From Polyangiaceae bacterium (GTDB taxonomy: Bacteria > Myxococcota_A > Polyangia > Polyangiales > Polyangiaceae), in contig JAJDAH010000348.1 in NCBI GenBank assembly GCA_029261965.1, forward strand, positions 1 through 42,988: a stretch of DNA of 42,988 nucleotides, in the 5' to 3' direction. Both the position numbers and the translations under genes were made by a program. Below, piece by piece: positions 1 through 8,139 of this stretch. The notes below the pieces were generated by a model, which had not been told where the DNA came from, did no database searches, and saw only the letters and a list, made by a program, of their open reading frames with translations. Each line of letters opens with the position of its first letter. Positions within the stretch are counted from its first letter, which is position 1.

Positions 1-56
1 AGCGGGAGTGCGGGAGCGGGAGTGCGGGAGCGGGAGTGCGGGAGCGGGAGTGCGGG
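1..56. repeat. 14-bp tandem repeat, four copies
   Basis: Four head-to-tail copies of the 14-mer AGCGGGAGTGCGGG fill the first 56 bases without a mismatch, and the array breaks down into GAGGG. It begins at base 1, so more copies probably lie to the left of the window. No coding role is visible. Such arrays change copy number by slippage. Confidence 0.95.
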
Positions 57-73
57 AGGGAAATGGTGCCCCC

Positions 74-149
74 CGAAATCCAACTGAGCGTTGGATTTCG
101 CCCCACATGGGCATCCACGCCCCCCAAAATCCAACGCTCAGTTGGATTT
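74..149. repeat. Pair of mutually inverted 23-bp hairpins (BIME/REP-like)
   Basis: Two palindromic hairpins lie 27 bases apart. The first (74-100) has 11-bp arms CGAAATCCAAC and GTTGGATTTCG around the loop TGAGC. The second (127-149) has arms AAATCCAAC and GTTGGATTT around the loop GCTCA, so its 23-bp core is the exact reverse complement of the first core. The flanks are also alike (runs of C before each, CACATG after each). Two hairpins in opposite orientation are the layout of bacterial interspersed mosaic elements. They lie just past the 3' end of the ExbD-like gene and could also act as an RNA-stabilising or terminating structure. Confidence 0.85.
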
Positions 150-206
150 GAGGGCACATGTTTTTTTCGCGGCGCGCTCGAGCGGGCGTCCGCGACGGGG
201 AACGAG

Positions 207-1235
207 CTATTCGACGCCGAACGAGACGTCCGCAAAAAGTGGCGCGCGGCGGTTGCCGCCGGACATGCGGTTGCCGCCGGACATGCGGTCGTCGCCGGAC
301 ATGCGGTCGTCGCCGGACAGCGCGTCCATTGCGGAGACAATCAGCTCGAACGGGGCCGTTCGGTGGGCGGCGAGGGTGACCTTGTCATCGTGTTGGACGG
401 TGGACTTCAGCTTCAAGGCGCACGCTCGGAGGGCGGCGAAGTCGTGCCGGCCGTGGTTCAGCGGCAGGGTGACCTTTTCGCCCGCGCTTGGGCCACACCC
501 TGGGCCCAGTGCCATGCCTCTCGTGCGCACGATGAATCCTTCCGCGGTGGCGCTCACTCGCAAGTGCAGGCTCTCGCGGGGATCAGGCAGCGGCGCCGAA
601 AGGCGTGCGAGGCTCGAGATCAACGTTGCCAGGTCGCCGTTCGGAGTGCGGACCAAAAAATGATGCCGTGACCGCTCGGCCCTGCCGGCGGAGAACATCA
701 CCTCGGTGAGGATCCGATAAGGCACCCGCCGGTCGATGACGAGCAACACGTCCGGCGTCAGAGGCGATTGCCGAAGCGCTTCGATCAACGGCAGGACGGT
801 CAGGTCATTCTGTCCGGAACGCTTGAACGAAACGTCGAGACCGAATGAGTATTTTTCCGGAGCCGGGAGCGGCACCGGGGCCACGGCGGAATTCACGACG
901 CCAGCGGCGCGAAGCGAGACGGTCACGATCGGCGCTGCCACCGGCGGCCGTGGCTCTGCCGCGTGGCTCGAAGCCAGTTCGATACCGCGCAACCAAACCG
1001 GTTCGTCGCTCTGTGCAGGTCTGGCTGGTCGACCCGCCGGCGAATGAGACGTAGCTGCGGGCGCACAGCCAGACATCGCAGCGACGCACACTGCTCCCCA
1101 CGACAGACAAGAGCACAACTGACGAGTGCTCCGTCGCCTGGTCCGCGTCCTTTGTGTCCCGGACGCCCCATCGGGCTGTGCAATCACGAGTGCATTCCAG
1201 GAGATTGGTACAACGCGCCGAACACGTTGCATCAT
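207..1235 (-). CDS. ExbD/TolR-like lipoprotein with an internal hexapeptide repeat
   Basis: The 342-aa product has a basic N-terminus, a hydrophobic stretch ending in the lipobox-like MSGC (Cys near residue 57), and then two weakly similar halves. Each half resembles the periplasmic fold of ExbD/TolR biopolymer-transport proteins: the first has LLVIDRRVPYRILTEVM, the second VTLAAHRTAPFELIVSAMD followed later by LFADVSFGV. Known ExbD proteins work with ExbB-type motor proteins, but no ExbB gene is nearby, so transport is only an inference; a periplasmic stand-alone protein is equally possible. Four six-residue units (consensus MSGDDR/MSGGNR) sit between MDALS and the last strand and are encoded by an 18-bp tandem repeat. 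The start is uncertain: ATG 1235 is used here, and GTG 1187 would also leave a basic N-region before the hydrophobic segment. Confidence 0.7.
   Translation of the reverse strand: MMQRVRRVVPISWNALVIAQPDGASGTQRTRTRRRSTRQLCSCLSWGAVCVAAMSGCAPAATSHSPAGRPARPAQSDEPVWLRGIELASSHAAEPRPPVAAPIVTVSLRAAGVVNSAVAPVPLPAPEKYSFGLDVSFKRSGQNDLTVLPLIEALRQSPLTPDVLLVIDRRVPYRILTEVMFSAGRAERSRHHFLVRTPNGDLATLISSLARLSAPLPDPRESLHLRVSATAEGFIVRTRGMALGPGCGPSAGEKVTLPLNHGRHDFAALRACALKLKSTVQHDDKVTLAAHRTAPFELIVSAMDALSGDDRMSGDDRMSGGNRMSGGNRRAPLFADVSFGVE
250..321. repeat. In-frame 18-bp minisatellite, four units
   Basis: Four 18-bp units lie end to end. Units 1 and 2 are identical, unit 3 differs from them at two positions, and unit 4 also departs in its last bases. 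The unit length is a multiple of three, so copy-number change would add or remove six residues of the ExbD-like protein without a frameshift. Confidence 0.92.
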
Positions 1236-1290
1236 ATCTCATGGGACCCGTCCGTCCTGCGAGCGCAGCTCCAGGCCAACTCGTAGCGGA

Positions 1291-1378
1291 TCCATGTCGT
1301 GCGCTCCCACGTGGGAGCCGAGTCCCGGCAGGAACGGCTGCCGCGCTGGATGTCGTGCGCTCCCGCGTGGGAGCCGAG
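1291..1378. repeat. Two copies of a palindromic interspersed repeat
   Basis: Two same-orientation copies of a roughly 30-bp element lie 56 bp apart, downstream of the RCC1 gene and upstream of the ExbD-like gene. The cores are GCTCCCACGTGGGAGC (1303-1318, a perfect 16-bp palindrome) and GCTCCCGCGTGGGAGC (1359-1374). Both are preceded by ATGTCGTGC and followed by CGAG. A third copy lies at 4241-4274, beyond the other end of the RCC1 gene. The rest of the 1236-1436 gap holds nothing I recognise. Confidence 0.88.
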
Positions 1379-1436
1379 CCCGTCGTTGCGGTGGTGCAGC
1401 CACGGTCCTTCGCTCGGTGCCCTGAGGCAGCTCGAC

Positions 1437-4175
1437 CTACCGCGGAAGCAAGAACAGCGGCGTGGGCGTGAACGCCGCGACACCGAAACCTACCGTCGGG
1501 TCTTGGGTCGGCGTCCCCGTCTCGCCGGATTCGTTTTCGCCCCAGCCCCACGCGGTGCCGGTGTCGTCCAGCAGCATGACCTGCACCTCACCCGGGCGTA
1601 GGTCTGCTGGCGTCACTCCCGCCAACGCGGCGATGGTAGCCGGCAGATCCAGGCACGGTTCGAGCGTGCCGCAGGTGGTGCCGCTCGGATCTTGGCCGAG
1701 CTCGCCTTGGGAGTTTCGGCCCCAGGCAAGAACGGACCCGCCCGGTCCAAAGGCGTAGACGGTGCGGTGGCCACCAACGATGTGGGTGACGCCGGTCAGG
1801 GGCCCGGTGTTGGTGGCGTTCATGACGACGGCGGGTGTCCGCTGATCGGCGCCGCCACCCATTCCGTCGCCGAGCTCGCCGAAGTCGCGCCACCCGAAGG
1901 CATACACCTGCCCGCCGATGCGCACGGCCGAGTACGACTCGCCCGCAGCGAGCTGATTGACCGCGCCCAAGAAGTCCTGCGTCGCGGTGCACGTGGTCGG
2001 GTCGGCGCCGATATTGCAAACCCGCCGCGGCAGCTGGTTGCACGAGTTCCCGCTGGCGCAAGTGTCCTGCGGCGTCGAACCGAGCTGCCCGTCGGTCGCG
2101 AGGCCCCACGAGTACACGATGCCGTTCGTGTCTCGCGCGAGCAGGTGGTCTTCGCCCGTCACCACCTCGACGATGTTGGATAGTGCAGCGCTGCCCGTGT
2201 TGTCCTGCACTTGAACGGGAACGTTCGAGTCGGTGAAGCCTCCGATGCCCAAGTGCCCGTAGCGGCCGAGACCCCAGGTCCAGACGTTGCCGTTGCTGTC
2301 GAGCGCGACCGACAGGGCGATACCCACGCCGATCCACTCGATGGTCACGCCCCCGGGCAGCGCGGAGAGGTCGACGGCGACCGGGACCGTGCTCGGGTTG
2401 TTGGAGCCGTCCCCCAGCTGCCCGTTGGCGTTGCTACCGAACGCCCAAACTGTGCCGTCGTTTTCGAGCACCAGGGTGTGAAGCTCGCTACCCGCGATCA
2501 TCCGAACGTCCATTCCGTTGAAGACGCCGTTCAGGATGGGTGTGGCTCCGGACGCGACGTTGCCGTTGAGGTCCGAGCGCGCACCCACGCTCCAAACGCT
2601 TCCGTCGCTCATGCGGACGAACGAGTGCGCAGCTCGGGCGGGGAACACTCCGGTGACCGTGAGCCCAAAGGGTCCATAGGTCGCCACCGGAGTCGTCTCG
2701 TCCGCCTCGAGGCCCTGACCAATCTGTCCTTCGTCGCCCGTCCCCCACGCCCAGAAGGCGCCGTTGGCGGCTCGGGCCACGCCGTGGTCTTGAAACGCCT
2801 CCATGTCGGCGACCCCCATGGGGATCGTGACCTGCACCGGCAAGGTCTGATCACTGCCGCCGCCGAGGCCGAGCTGGTCGAACTCATCCGCGCCCCAGGC
2901 CCAGAGCGTCCCGTCGTCGAGGATCGCGTAGCTCTGCTCGCCACCTGCGCGAATCGCCTGGATCTGCCTCGAGCCGAACGCCGAAGTGTCGACCAGCCCC
3001 GGCAACTGAACGTGTCCGAGAACGCCGCGGCCGAGTTGCCCCCGGTCGCCGCGTCCCCACGCCCACAAGTCACCGTTTTGGTCGAGCGCTAGGTTGTGGT
3101 GCAGCCCCGCGGCAATCGCGACGATTCCCGACAGCTGCGTGCCGGCGCCGGATGGACCGAATACCGGCACCACTGTCGTGACCTGCGCTTCGCCGTCGCG
3201 ACCGAGCGCCGACCGGTCCGATCCGAACACCCACACCGTGCCGTCTTCGGCCAAGGCCAACGAGTGGTCGGCGCCACCCTCCACGGTCGCGAAGGCGAGC
3301 CCCGTCGGGACTTGGCTGACATCGACCTGCACGGGTAGGGCACGGTCGACGAGGTCGTTGACGCCGAGCTGCCCACCGCCGTTGGCGCCCCAGGCCCACA
3401 GTGCACCCTGACCGTCGACGGTCACGGTGTGGAACCGGCCGCCGTCGATGTCGACGAGCCCGGTCGGCCCCACGAGCATGACTGGGGTGCGCGCCTCGTT
3501 GCCCTGGTCGTCGTTGCCAACCTGGCCGAAAGCGTTGTCCCCCCACGCCCAGACGTTGCCGGAGTCATCCAAAGCCATTCCGTGATCGTCGCCGGCGGAC
3601 ACAGCCGAGAACGTCGTCGCCTCGGTACCCGGCGGGCGAATCGGCACCGTCGCGTTCCCGTCGCGAGCAGCAGGCTGCTGCGGAGTGCCCGTCGCGAGCA
3701 GACCGTGCTCGTTGCTCCCCCAGGTGTAGAGCTCACCGGCGCTGGTCAGTGCAAACGAGGTTCCGAAGGCGGCGCCCAAGAGCCGTGCTCGCGGTGAGAC
3801 GCCGGGAAAAACGGGACCCGAATCGGGCAGGGGTCCAGAGTCTTGCCCCGCGTCGAGGCCCGCGTCGAGGCCCGCGTCGGGCGGCGCTGCATCGACGCCG
3901 CTCTCCGGCCCGGCCTCCGTGGCGACTCCGGCGTCCGCATCAGACCCCGCATCGGGCGGCGGTCCACCATCGGGGCTCGGCGCATCGGGGCGCATCCCAC
4001 TGTCGGGAATCGGCGAGCCCGAGTCCGGGTTGGGTGTGCCCGCTTCGGTGCAGCGAGCACCCACGCAGCCGCCATCGGAGTCGACGCCGTCCGAGCCCGA
4101 GCCGCCACAAGCGTTGGCCACGACGCCGGTAGTCATGAGAGCCACAGCAGCGCAGTTTCGTTTCCACGTCCTCAT
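1437..4175 (-). CDS. RCC1-repeat (regulator of chromosome condensation-like) lipoprotein
   Basis: The 912-aa product begins with a lipoprotein signal (Arg/Lys start, hydrophobic core, VANAC lipobox at about residue 23). An Asp/Pro/Gly/Ala-rich spacer of about 100 residues follows, partly built of GLDA repeats, typical of myxobacterial outer-membrane lipoproteins. The remainder holds about 14 RCC1-type units, each with a pattern like G.. H.. AL...G.. W.WG.N..GQLG. Fourteen units would make two seven-bladed propellers. The family binds proteins or other ligands; a bacterial surface adhesion or recognition role is an inference. ATG 4175 is chosen because it begins the signal peptide and has GGCGGGA just upstream. 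The open frame runs on to 5192, but that extension lies antisense to the next gene and lacks family features. Palindromic repeats flank the gene on both sides. Confidence 0.93.
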   Translation of the reverse strand: MRTWKRNCAAVALMTTGVVANACGGSGSDGVDSDGGCVGARCTEAGTPNPDSGSPIPDSGMRPDAPSPDGGPPPDAGSDADAGVATEAGPESGVDAAPPDAGLDAGLDAGQDSGPLPDSGPVFPGVSPRARLLGAAFGTSFALTSAGELYTWGSNEHGLLATGTPQQPAARDGNATVPIRPPGTEATTFSAVSAGDDHGMALDDSGNVWAWGDNAFGQVGNDDQGNEARTPVMLVGPTGLVDIDGGRFHTVTVDGQGALWAWGANGGGQLGVNDLVDRALPVQVDVSQVPTGLAFATVEGGADHSLALAEDGTVWVFGSDRSALGRDGEAQVTTVVPVFGPSGAGTQLSGIVAIAAGLHHNLALDQNGDLWAWGRGDRGQLGRGVLGHVQLPGLVDTSAFGSRQIQAIRAGGEQSYAILDDGTLWAWGADEFDQLGLGGGSDQTLPVQVTIPMGVADMEAFQDHGVARAANGAFWAWGTGDEGQIGQGLEADETTPVATYGPFGLTVTGVFPARAAHSFVRMSDGSVWSVGARSDLNGNVASGATPILNGVFNGMDVRMIAGSELHTLVLENDGTVWAFGSNANGQLGDGSNNPSTVPVAVDLSALPGGVTIEWIGVGIALSVALDSNGNVWTWGLGRYGHLGIGGFTDSNVPVQVQDNTGSAALSNIVEVVTGEDHLLARDTNGIVYSWGLATDGQLGSTPQDTCASGNSCNQLPRRVCNIGADPTTCTATQDFLGAVNQLAAGESYSAVRIGGQVYAFGWRDFGELGDGMGGGADQRTPAVVMNATNTGPLTGVTHIVGGHRTVYAFGPGGSVLAWGRNSQGELGQDPSGTTCGTLEPCLDLPATIAALAGVTPADLRPGEVQVMLLDDTGTAWGWGENESGETGTPTQDPTVGFGVAAFTPTPLFLLPR
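3838..3890. repeat. 12-bp tandem repeat inside the RCC1 gene
   Basis: Near-identical 12-mers of the type CGCGTCGAGGCC run in tandem here and encode the Gly-Leu-Asp-Ala units of the spacer between lipobox and propeller. The array is in frame and probably tunes spacer length. Confidence 0.7.
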
Positions 4176-4209
4176 TCCCGCCGAGTAATACGGTCTCGGA
4201 AGCTCGACA

Positions 4210-4225
4210 TCATCCATTCGGATGA
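4210..4225. promoter_or_regulatory. Inverted repeat TCATCC-N4-GGATGA upstream of the RCC1 gene
   Basis: The 16-mer TCATCCATTCGGATGA is a 6+4+6 inverted repeat lying 35-50 bases upstream of the RCC1 lipoprotein start. An almost identical 16-mer (14 of 16 bases) lies upstream of the 969-aa MYXO-CTERM gene at 20681-20696. Sharing between two surface-protein genes suggests a common operator, but this rests on two sites only. Confidence 0.45.
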
Positions 4226-4240
4226 CGCCGAGGCCAGAGC

Positions 4241-4274
4241 TGGACGTCGTGTGCTGCCACGTGGGAGCCGAGGC
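4241..4274. repeat. Third copy of the palindromic interspersed repeat
   Basis: The core GCTGCCACGTGGGAGC (4253-4268) with flanks CTGGACGTCGTGT and CGAG matches the copies at 1291-1378, in the same orientation. It lies in the 4176-4436 gap between the divergent RCC1 and small-lipoprotein genes. The rest of that gap is GC-rich, with no gene I can support. Confidence 0.85.
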
Positions 4275-4436
4275 GACGCCGGAAACAAGGGTGTTCGGTG
4301 CCTGATGCTCGGGGGCGCGCGATCGCCACCCCAGTCGAGGGATCAGCGGGCGCGCAGGTCGGGCGATCGGCGGGTTTCCGGGGCACGGGCGGAATGATGA
4401 GCCGTGGAAGCTCCCTTCCGACACCAAGGACTCATG

Positions 4437-5156
4437 ATGAGAATGTTCTGGAATTCTGTTCGTGTCGGCCCGCTTCTCGTCATCATTGGCTGCGGGGGCA
4501 GCCCCGCCGCGCCCGACTTCGTGGCAGAGCCAGAGCCTGACGGTGCCGATTGCACGATCGACACGGCTGGCGGCCGGCTCCTCCCTCTGGCGGAAGGCGT
4601 CCAATGGGTCCATGTGCGGACGGATCTCGAGACGTTGGCAAAGGACGAGAAGAGCCTGGTGGTGGGCCCATTCATGGACATCGGCGGTGAGAAGTCCGGC
4701 CGAATGGGGCACCGGCTCACCACCGTAAAGGACAACGGGGAGACCGTGCGGTACTTCGAGGACACCGGCAACGCCGTGGTCGAACACCGAAAGCAAGACT
4801 TGGCCGGCGCCACGCACCACGACGAATACTTCGTCGACAGCAAAATCCGCGTCGACGAGTCGACAGAGCGACTGCAGCTCGATGCCAGCTACACGGAGAC
4901 CTACGTCGAGCAGTCGACGAACTTGACGACCAACCTCGCGACGACCAAAGACCGTACCGCAGAGTGGCGACTGCGGCGACTGGGCGAGGAGGTTACCGTT
5001 CCCGCCGGTACGTTCTGCACGGTGCGGTTGAGCCGCCAGGTCACTACCGACGGAGAAGTCGGGGACGAGAAGCTGTATTGGTACGCGCCGGGCGTGGGCA
5101 AAGTCAAAGAGCGCGACGGGAACAAGTTGGAGGAGCTCGCGAGCTACACGCCCTGA
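4437..5156 (+). CDS. Small lipoprotein with a beta-rich C-terminal domain
   Basis: The 239-aa product starts with a short hydrophobic signal ending in the lipobox IIGC, then about 210 residues of polar, beta-strand-like sequence. A C-terminal segment reads VPAGTFCTVRL and later WYAPGVGKVKE; similar endings occur in DUF3108/TapB-like outer-membrane or periplasmic proteins of myxobacteria, of unknown function. ATG 4437 is preferred: AAGGA at 4426-4430 is six bases upstream. ATG 4434 and ATG 4404 are in frame but have poor spacing or add sequence before the signal. It diverges from the RCC1 gene and is followed by a hairpin two bases after the stop. Confidence 0.85.
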   Translation: MRMFWNSVRVGPLLVIIGCGGSPAAPDFVAEPEPDGADCTIDTAGGRLLPLAEGVQWVHVRTDLETLAKDEKSLVVGPFMDIGGEKSGRMGHRLTTVKDNGETVRYFEDTGNAVVEHRKQDLAGATHHDEYFVDSKIRVDESTERLQLDASYTETYVEQSTNLTTNLATTKDRTAEWRLRRLGEEVTVPAGTFCTVRLSRQVTTDGEVGDEKLYWYAPGVGKVKERDGNKLEELASYTP

Positions 5157-5158
5157 GA

Positions 5159-5177
5159 GGCTGGCTCGCGGCCAGCC
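5159..5177 (+). terminator. Stem-loop right after the small lipoprotein gene
   Basis: Arms GGCTGGC and GCCAGCC close a five-base loop TCGCG two bases after the stop codon at 5154-5156. There is no T-run after it, so it may end transcription weakly or protect the 3' end of the mRNA. Confidence 0.45.
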
Positions 5178-5261
5178 GCTGGTTCGGCACAAATCGACCG
5201 ATCGCGGTGATCAAAACCGGAACTCCGGACTCTAACGGGGGGACTAGAGAAGGAGGTCGAG

Positions 5262-7514
5262 TTGGCCATTCGCAGCTATTTCATCGGATTCGTCGTTTCG
5301 TTCGGGCTCGTGGGCTGCGGAGGGGGCGGCGGCGGCGACGATGGCTCGGCCGGTACCGGCGGAATGGGGACCGGCGGATCCGGCGCGTCTTCGGGCGCTG
5401 GCGCCATGGCCGGCGCGGCGGGAGCCGGGACGGGTGGCATGGGGACGGGCGGTATGGGGACGGGCGGGACGGGAACCGGTGGCTCCGCCGGATCCGCGGG
5501 AACCGCCTCGATGGTCGTCGGCCCGAGCGGTGGCATGGTGCAGGCGGATGGCGCTCAGGTCTTCATTCCCGCCGGCGCGCTCAGCGGCGACGTCGAAATC
5601 ACCATCGAGAGAGTAGATCCAAGCACCTTGCCGGACCCGGCCAACAGTCTTGGAGATGCATACGACTTCGGGCCGGATGGGACTCAGTTCAGCGCGCCTG
5701 TCACCATCACGCTCCCGTTGCTCGCCGCGCCGGCGAACGGTCAGACCGCGGTGATGTCTTGGCTCGACTCGAGCTCTCAGTGGGTCGACATCGGAAGTGA
5801 GACGTTCGGGTTTCGGGAGATCAGCGCGCAGATCGATCACTTCACGCCGTTCAACCCCCGAGCAGCTGCTGGCAATCCCGCGACGACCCGGTTCGAAGGC
5901 GTGCTGGCCAATGGTGCAAGGCAAGCGGGCACCGACGATCAGGGTTGGGGCGAATACAACATCACCGCGAGCATCGCCACCATCGCCGGCAACGTCGGAC
6001 CTGACGGCATCGGTCGATACCGATTCGCCAATTGGGATACCTACGGCGGTCTGGCGGGCGAGTTCGACATCAGCGGCGGGCAATTCTCGTTCGACGTGCT
6101 CATTCCCGGCGGGCAGCAGTTCGTGACGTTGGAAACCGACGAGAGCACGTTCTTCATGCAGATCAATCGCGGCTGCGCGGGCACCTGCCCGATGGGGACG
6201 AGCTTCTTCAACCTCTCCGTAGCGCCGGGCACGCTGGTCAGCGAGGCGACGGGAGTCAGCACGTACACGACAGACGCCGACACGATCACCTTCGCGGGCA
6301 TGACCAACCCCGTGGGCACTGCGGACTACATGATCCTCGACACGCGACCGATCCTCGGCAGCTTCCCGGTGACTCAGATGGGGACGAACGGCGAATTCTC
6401 GGCGGACATCACCCTCAAGCCCGGCCAGAACATCATTTTCGTGGAGAACGAGGGGGCTGTCGTCCACGTGCTCGACATCACGACGACCGGGGGATGTCCC
6501 GGCGCGAATTGCACGTCTCCGACCTGTGCGACCTCCGTGTCGAGCATACCCATGACGGGCACTCCGCAGTTCGTCGCGACCGGCGGCAACCTCGCAGCCG
6601 TTGCTCTTTCGACGGCGAACATCGTTCAGCTCGTGGACATCACGAACCCGGCAGCTCCGGCTCTCGGCGGAACGGTGCCGATCACGTCGGCATCGGGGGC
6701 TCAACAGATGGCGTTCGCGGGCAGCACGATGTTCATCGCGGACGGCGCGAACGGTCTGCTCGTGGTCGACGTGTCGAATCCCGCGGCTCCCACCCAACTC
6801 GGGAGTTGGGTCCCCAACAGCGAAGCGGCTCTGACCTCGCTCGTGACACCCCCGATCGATTCGCGATCCGTCGTCGCCGGTACGGGAGTCGTCTACGTCG
6901 GCAACAGCCGCGAGATCCTATCGGTCATCGACGTGTCGACGCCCTCGGCTCCGACGATGAGCGGGTTCGTGCGTCAGGCGGAAACCGAAAAGATGGATTT
7001 TCTCGCGCTGAATGGGACGACGCTTTTCGGATCGCGCGACATCAACAAGATCTGCGTGCCGGTGGCGTGTCCGCCGTTCTATGGAATGAGCGCGGTCGAC
7101 GTTTCGAACCCGGCTAGCCCGACGTTCTCTAGCGAGATCGCGACTCGCGCTGGTGCCGCCCGGAGCTTCGTGCTCAAGGGCACCCACGCGCTCATGACTT
7201 CCGGCGCCGCTAACGTCGAAGTCGTCGACGTCGGTACGCCGGGCGCGCTCAGTGTTGCGACGACGTTCGGATTTCCGACGAGCCCGGCGAGGGCGGTGGC
7301 TCTGTCGGGGGACCGCCTCTTCGTCACTGCCGGGACCGCGGCCGCCAACCTCACGGTCGTCGACGCGACGGATCCGACGTCGATGACCGTGACCCACGAG
7401 AACCCACTCGCGTTGCCGAGTGAGCTCCCGCGGACTCTCGCGATCTCCGGCACCCACGCTTTGGTGGGCCGAAACAGCTCGGTGGCGGTGCTCGATATCT
7501 CGGGCTGCCTCTGA
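5262..7514 (+). CDS. LVIVD-repeat surface lipoprotein
   Basis: The 750-aa product has a lipoprotein signal with lipobox LVGC (Cys 19), then a Gly-rich linker to about residue 80 made of GTGGM-type units from a DNA tandem repeat. Residues about 85-150 resemble a ZU5-like beta domain (PSGG.. IPAGAL). A middle region to about 430 is unassigned. The C-terminal 300 residues hold about seven LVIVD-type repeats (for example LVVDVSNPAAPTQLG and LSVIDVSTPSAP), which form a beta-propeller in known members. A surface binding role is inferred. The start is TTG 5262, set by a perfect AGGAGG at 5251-5256, five bases upstream. It converges with the sigma factor gene, with 16 bases between stops. Confidence 0.93.
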   Translation: MAIRSYFIGFVVSFGLVGCGGGGGGDDGSAGTGGMGTGGSGASSGAGAMAGAAGAGTGGMGTGGMGTGGTGTGGSAGSAGTASMVVGPSGGMVQADGAQVFIPAGALSGDVEITIERVDPSTLPDPANSLGDAYDFGPDGTQFSAPVTITLPLLAAPANGQTAVMSWLDSSSQWVDIGSETFGFREISAQIDHFTPFNPRAAAGNPATTRFEGVLANGARQAGTDDQGWGEYNITASIATIAGNVGPDGIGRYRFANWDTYGGLAGEFDISGGQFSFDVLIPGGQQFVTLETDESTFFMQINRGCAGTCPMGTSFFNLSVAPGTLVSEATGVSTYTTDADTITFAGMTNPVGTADYMILDTRPILGSFPVTQMGTNGEFSADITLKPGQNIIFVENEGAVVHVLDITTTGGCPGANCTSPTCATSVSSIPMTGTPQFVATGGNLAAVALSTANIVQLVDITNPAAPALGGTVPITSASGAQQMAFAGSTMFIADGANGLLVVDVSNPAAPTQLGSWVPNSEAALTSLVTPPIDSRSVVAGTGVVYVGNSREILSVIDVSTPSAPTMSGFVRQAETEKMDFLALNGTTLFGSRDINKICVPVACPPFYGMSAVDVSNPASPTFSSEIATRAGAARSFVLKGTHALMTSGAANVEVVDVGTPGALSVATTFGFPTSPARAVALSGDRLFVTAGTAAANLTVVDATDPTSMTVTHENPLALPSELPRTLAISGTHALVGRNSSVAVLDISGCL
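5426..5485. repeat. 15-bp Gly-rich tandem repeat within the LVIVD gene
   Basis: Imperfect 15-mers of the type GGGACGGGCGGTATG follow one another and encode the Gly-Thr-Gly-Gly-Met linker units next to the lipobox. The array keeps the reading frame. Confidence 0.7.
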
Positions 7515-7530
7515 CCTCGGCGACTCGCCG

Positions 7531-8139
7531 CTAGGCCTCGGCGGTCTGTCGAGTGCCGACAGCCCAGCGTTCGAGATTGTCGAGGGTCGATTTGAGTAGC
7601 TCCCCGGAGCTCGTCAGCTCTTCCATTTTGGCTCGGAGCGCGTCCTTCGCGCGGCGTAGCCGACTTCGGACCGTGCCATGCGGAATATCGAGCACCTCGG
7701 CCACCTCTCGGCTCTTGAACCCCTCCCAGTAGTGGAGCTCGATCGCGAGCTGGAGATCGAGTGGGATCGCGCGCAGCGCCTCGAGCAACAGCCGGTCCTC
7801 GTTCTTGGCACCGACCAGCGTGCTTGGAGACGGACCGAGGTCCCGGAGCGAGGACGCGCCGACATCGAGGTCCTCTTTCTTGCTGCGCTTGCGCCAGTAG
7901 CCGTAGAGCTCATTTCGCGCGACCGTGAAGAGATAGGTGCGGAAGCTCGACTGCTTTCGGAAATTGTCCTTACTCTCTACGCACGCGAGGAATGTTCGTT
8001 GGACCAAGTCCGCAACGTCTCGCTCGGCCTTGTTGGCGAAGAATCGATAGATGCTCTCCGAGTGCCGTTGAAAGAGCTGGTTGCCAGCTTCCATGTCGCC
8101 ATCCCGCCACGCATCGAGCAATTCGACGTCCAAAGCCAT
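7531..8139 (-). CDS. ECF-type RNA polymerase sigma factor
   Basis: The 202-aa product has the two-domain plan of an extracytoplasmic-function sigma factor. Region 2 covers about residues 10-85 (RDVADLVQRTFLACVE, then FRTYLFTVARNELYGYWRKR). A linker follows, and region 4 lies at about 115-170 with the helix-turn-helix FKSREVAEVLDIPHGTVRSR. It would direct RNA polymerase to a specific promoter set. About 25 extra residues follow region 4. No anti-sigma gene is adjacent. Instead the gene diverges from a Ser/Thr kinase-ATPase, and the two start codons share the bases CATG at 8137-8140. Control by phosphorylation is a possibility only. GTG 8160 is an alternative start. No clear ribosome-binding site is visible for either start. 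Confidence 0.95.
   Translation of the reverse strand: MALDVELLDAWRDGDMEAGNQLFQRHSESIYRFFANKAERDVADLVQRTFLACVESKDNFRKQSSFRTYLFTVARNELYGYWRKRSKKEDLDVGASSLRDLGPSPSTLVGAKNEDRLLLEALRAIPLDLQLAIELHYWEGFKSREVAEVLDIPHGTVRSRLRRAKDALRAKMEELTSSGELLKSTLDNLERWAVGTRQTAEA

Noticed and set aside
1291-1378. CRISPR array
   Set aside because: Only two repeats with one 24-bp gap, plus a third copy 2.9 kb away; no cas genes.
4176-5192. Upstream extension of the RCC1 reading frame
   Set aside because: It lies antisense to a well-supported lipoprotein gene, and a lipoprotein signal begins at 4175.
5244-6797. Long minus-strand open frame (517 codons)
   Set aside because: Antisense shadow of the LVIVD-repeat gene; Arg/His-rich, with no domain.
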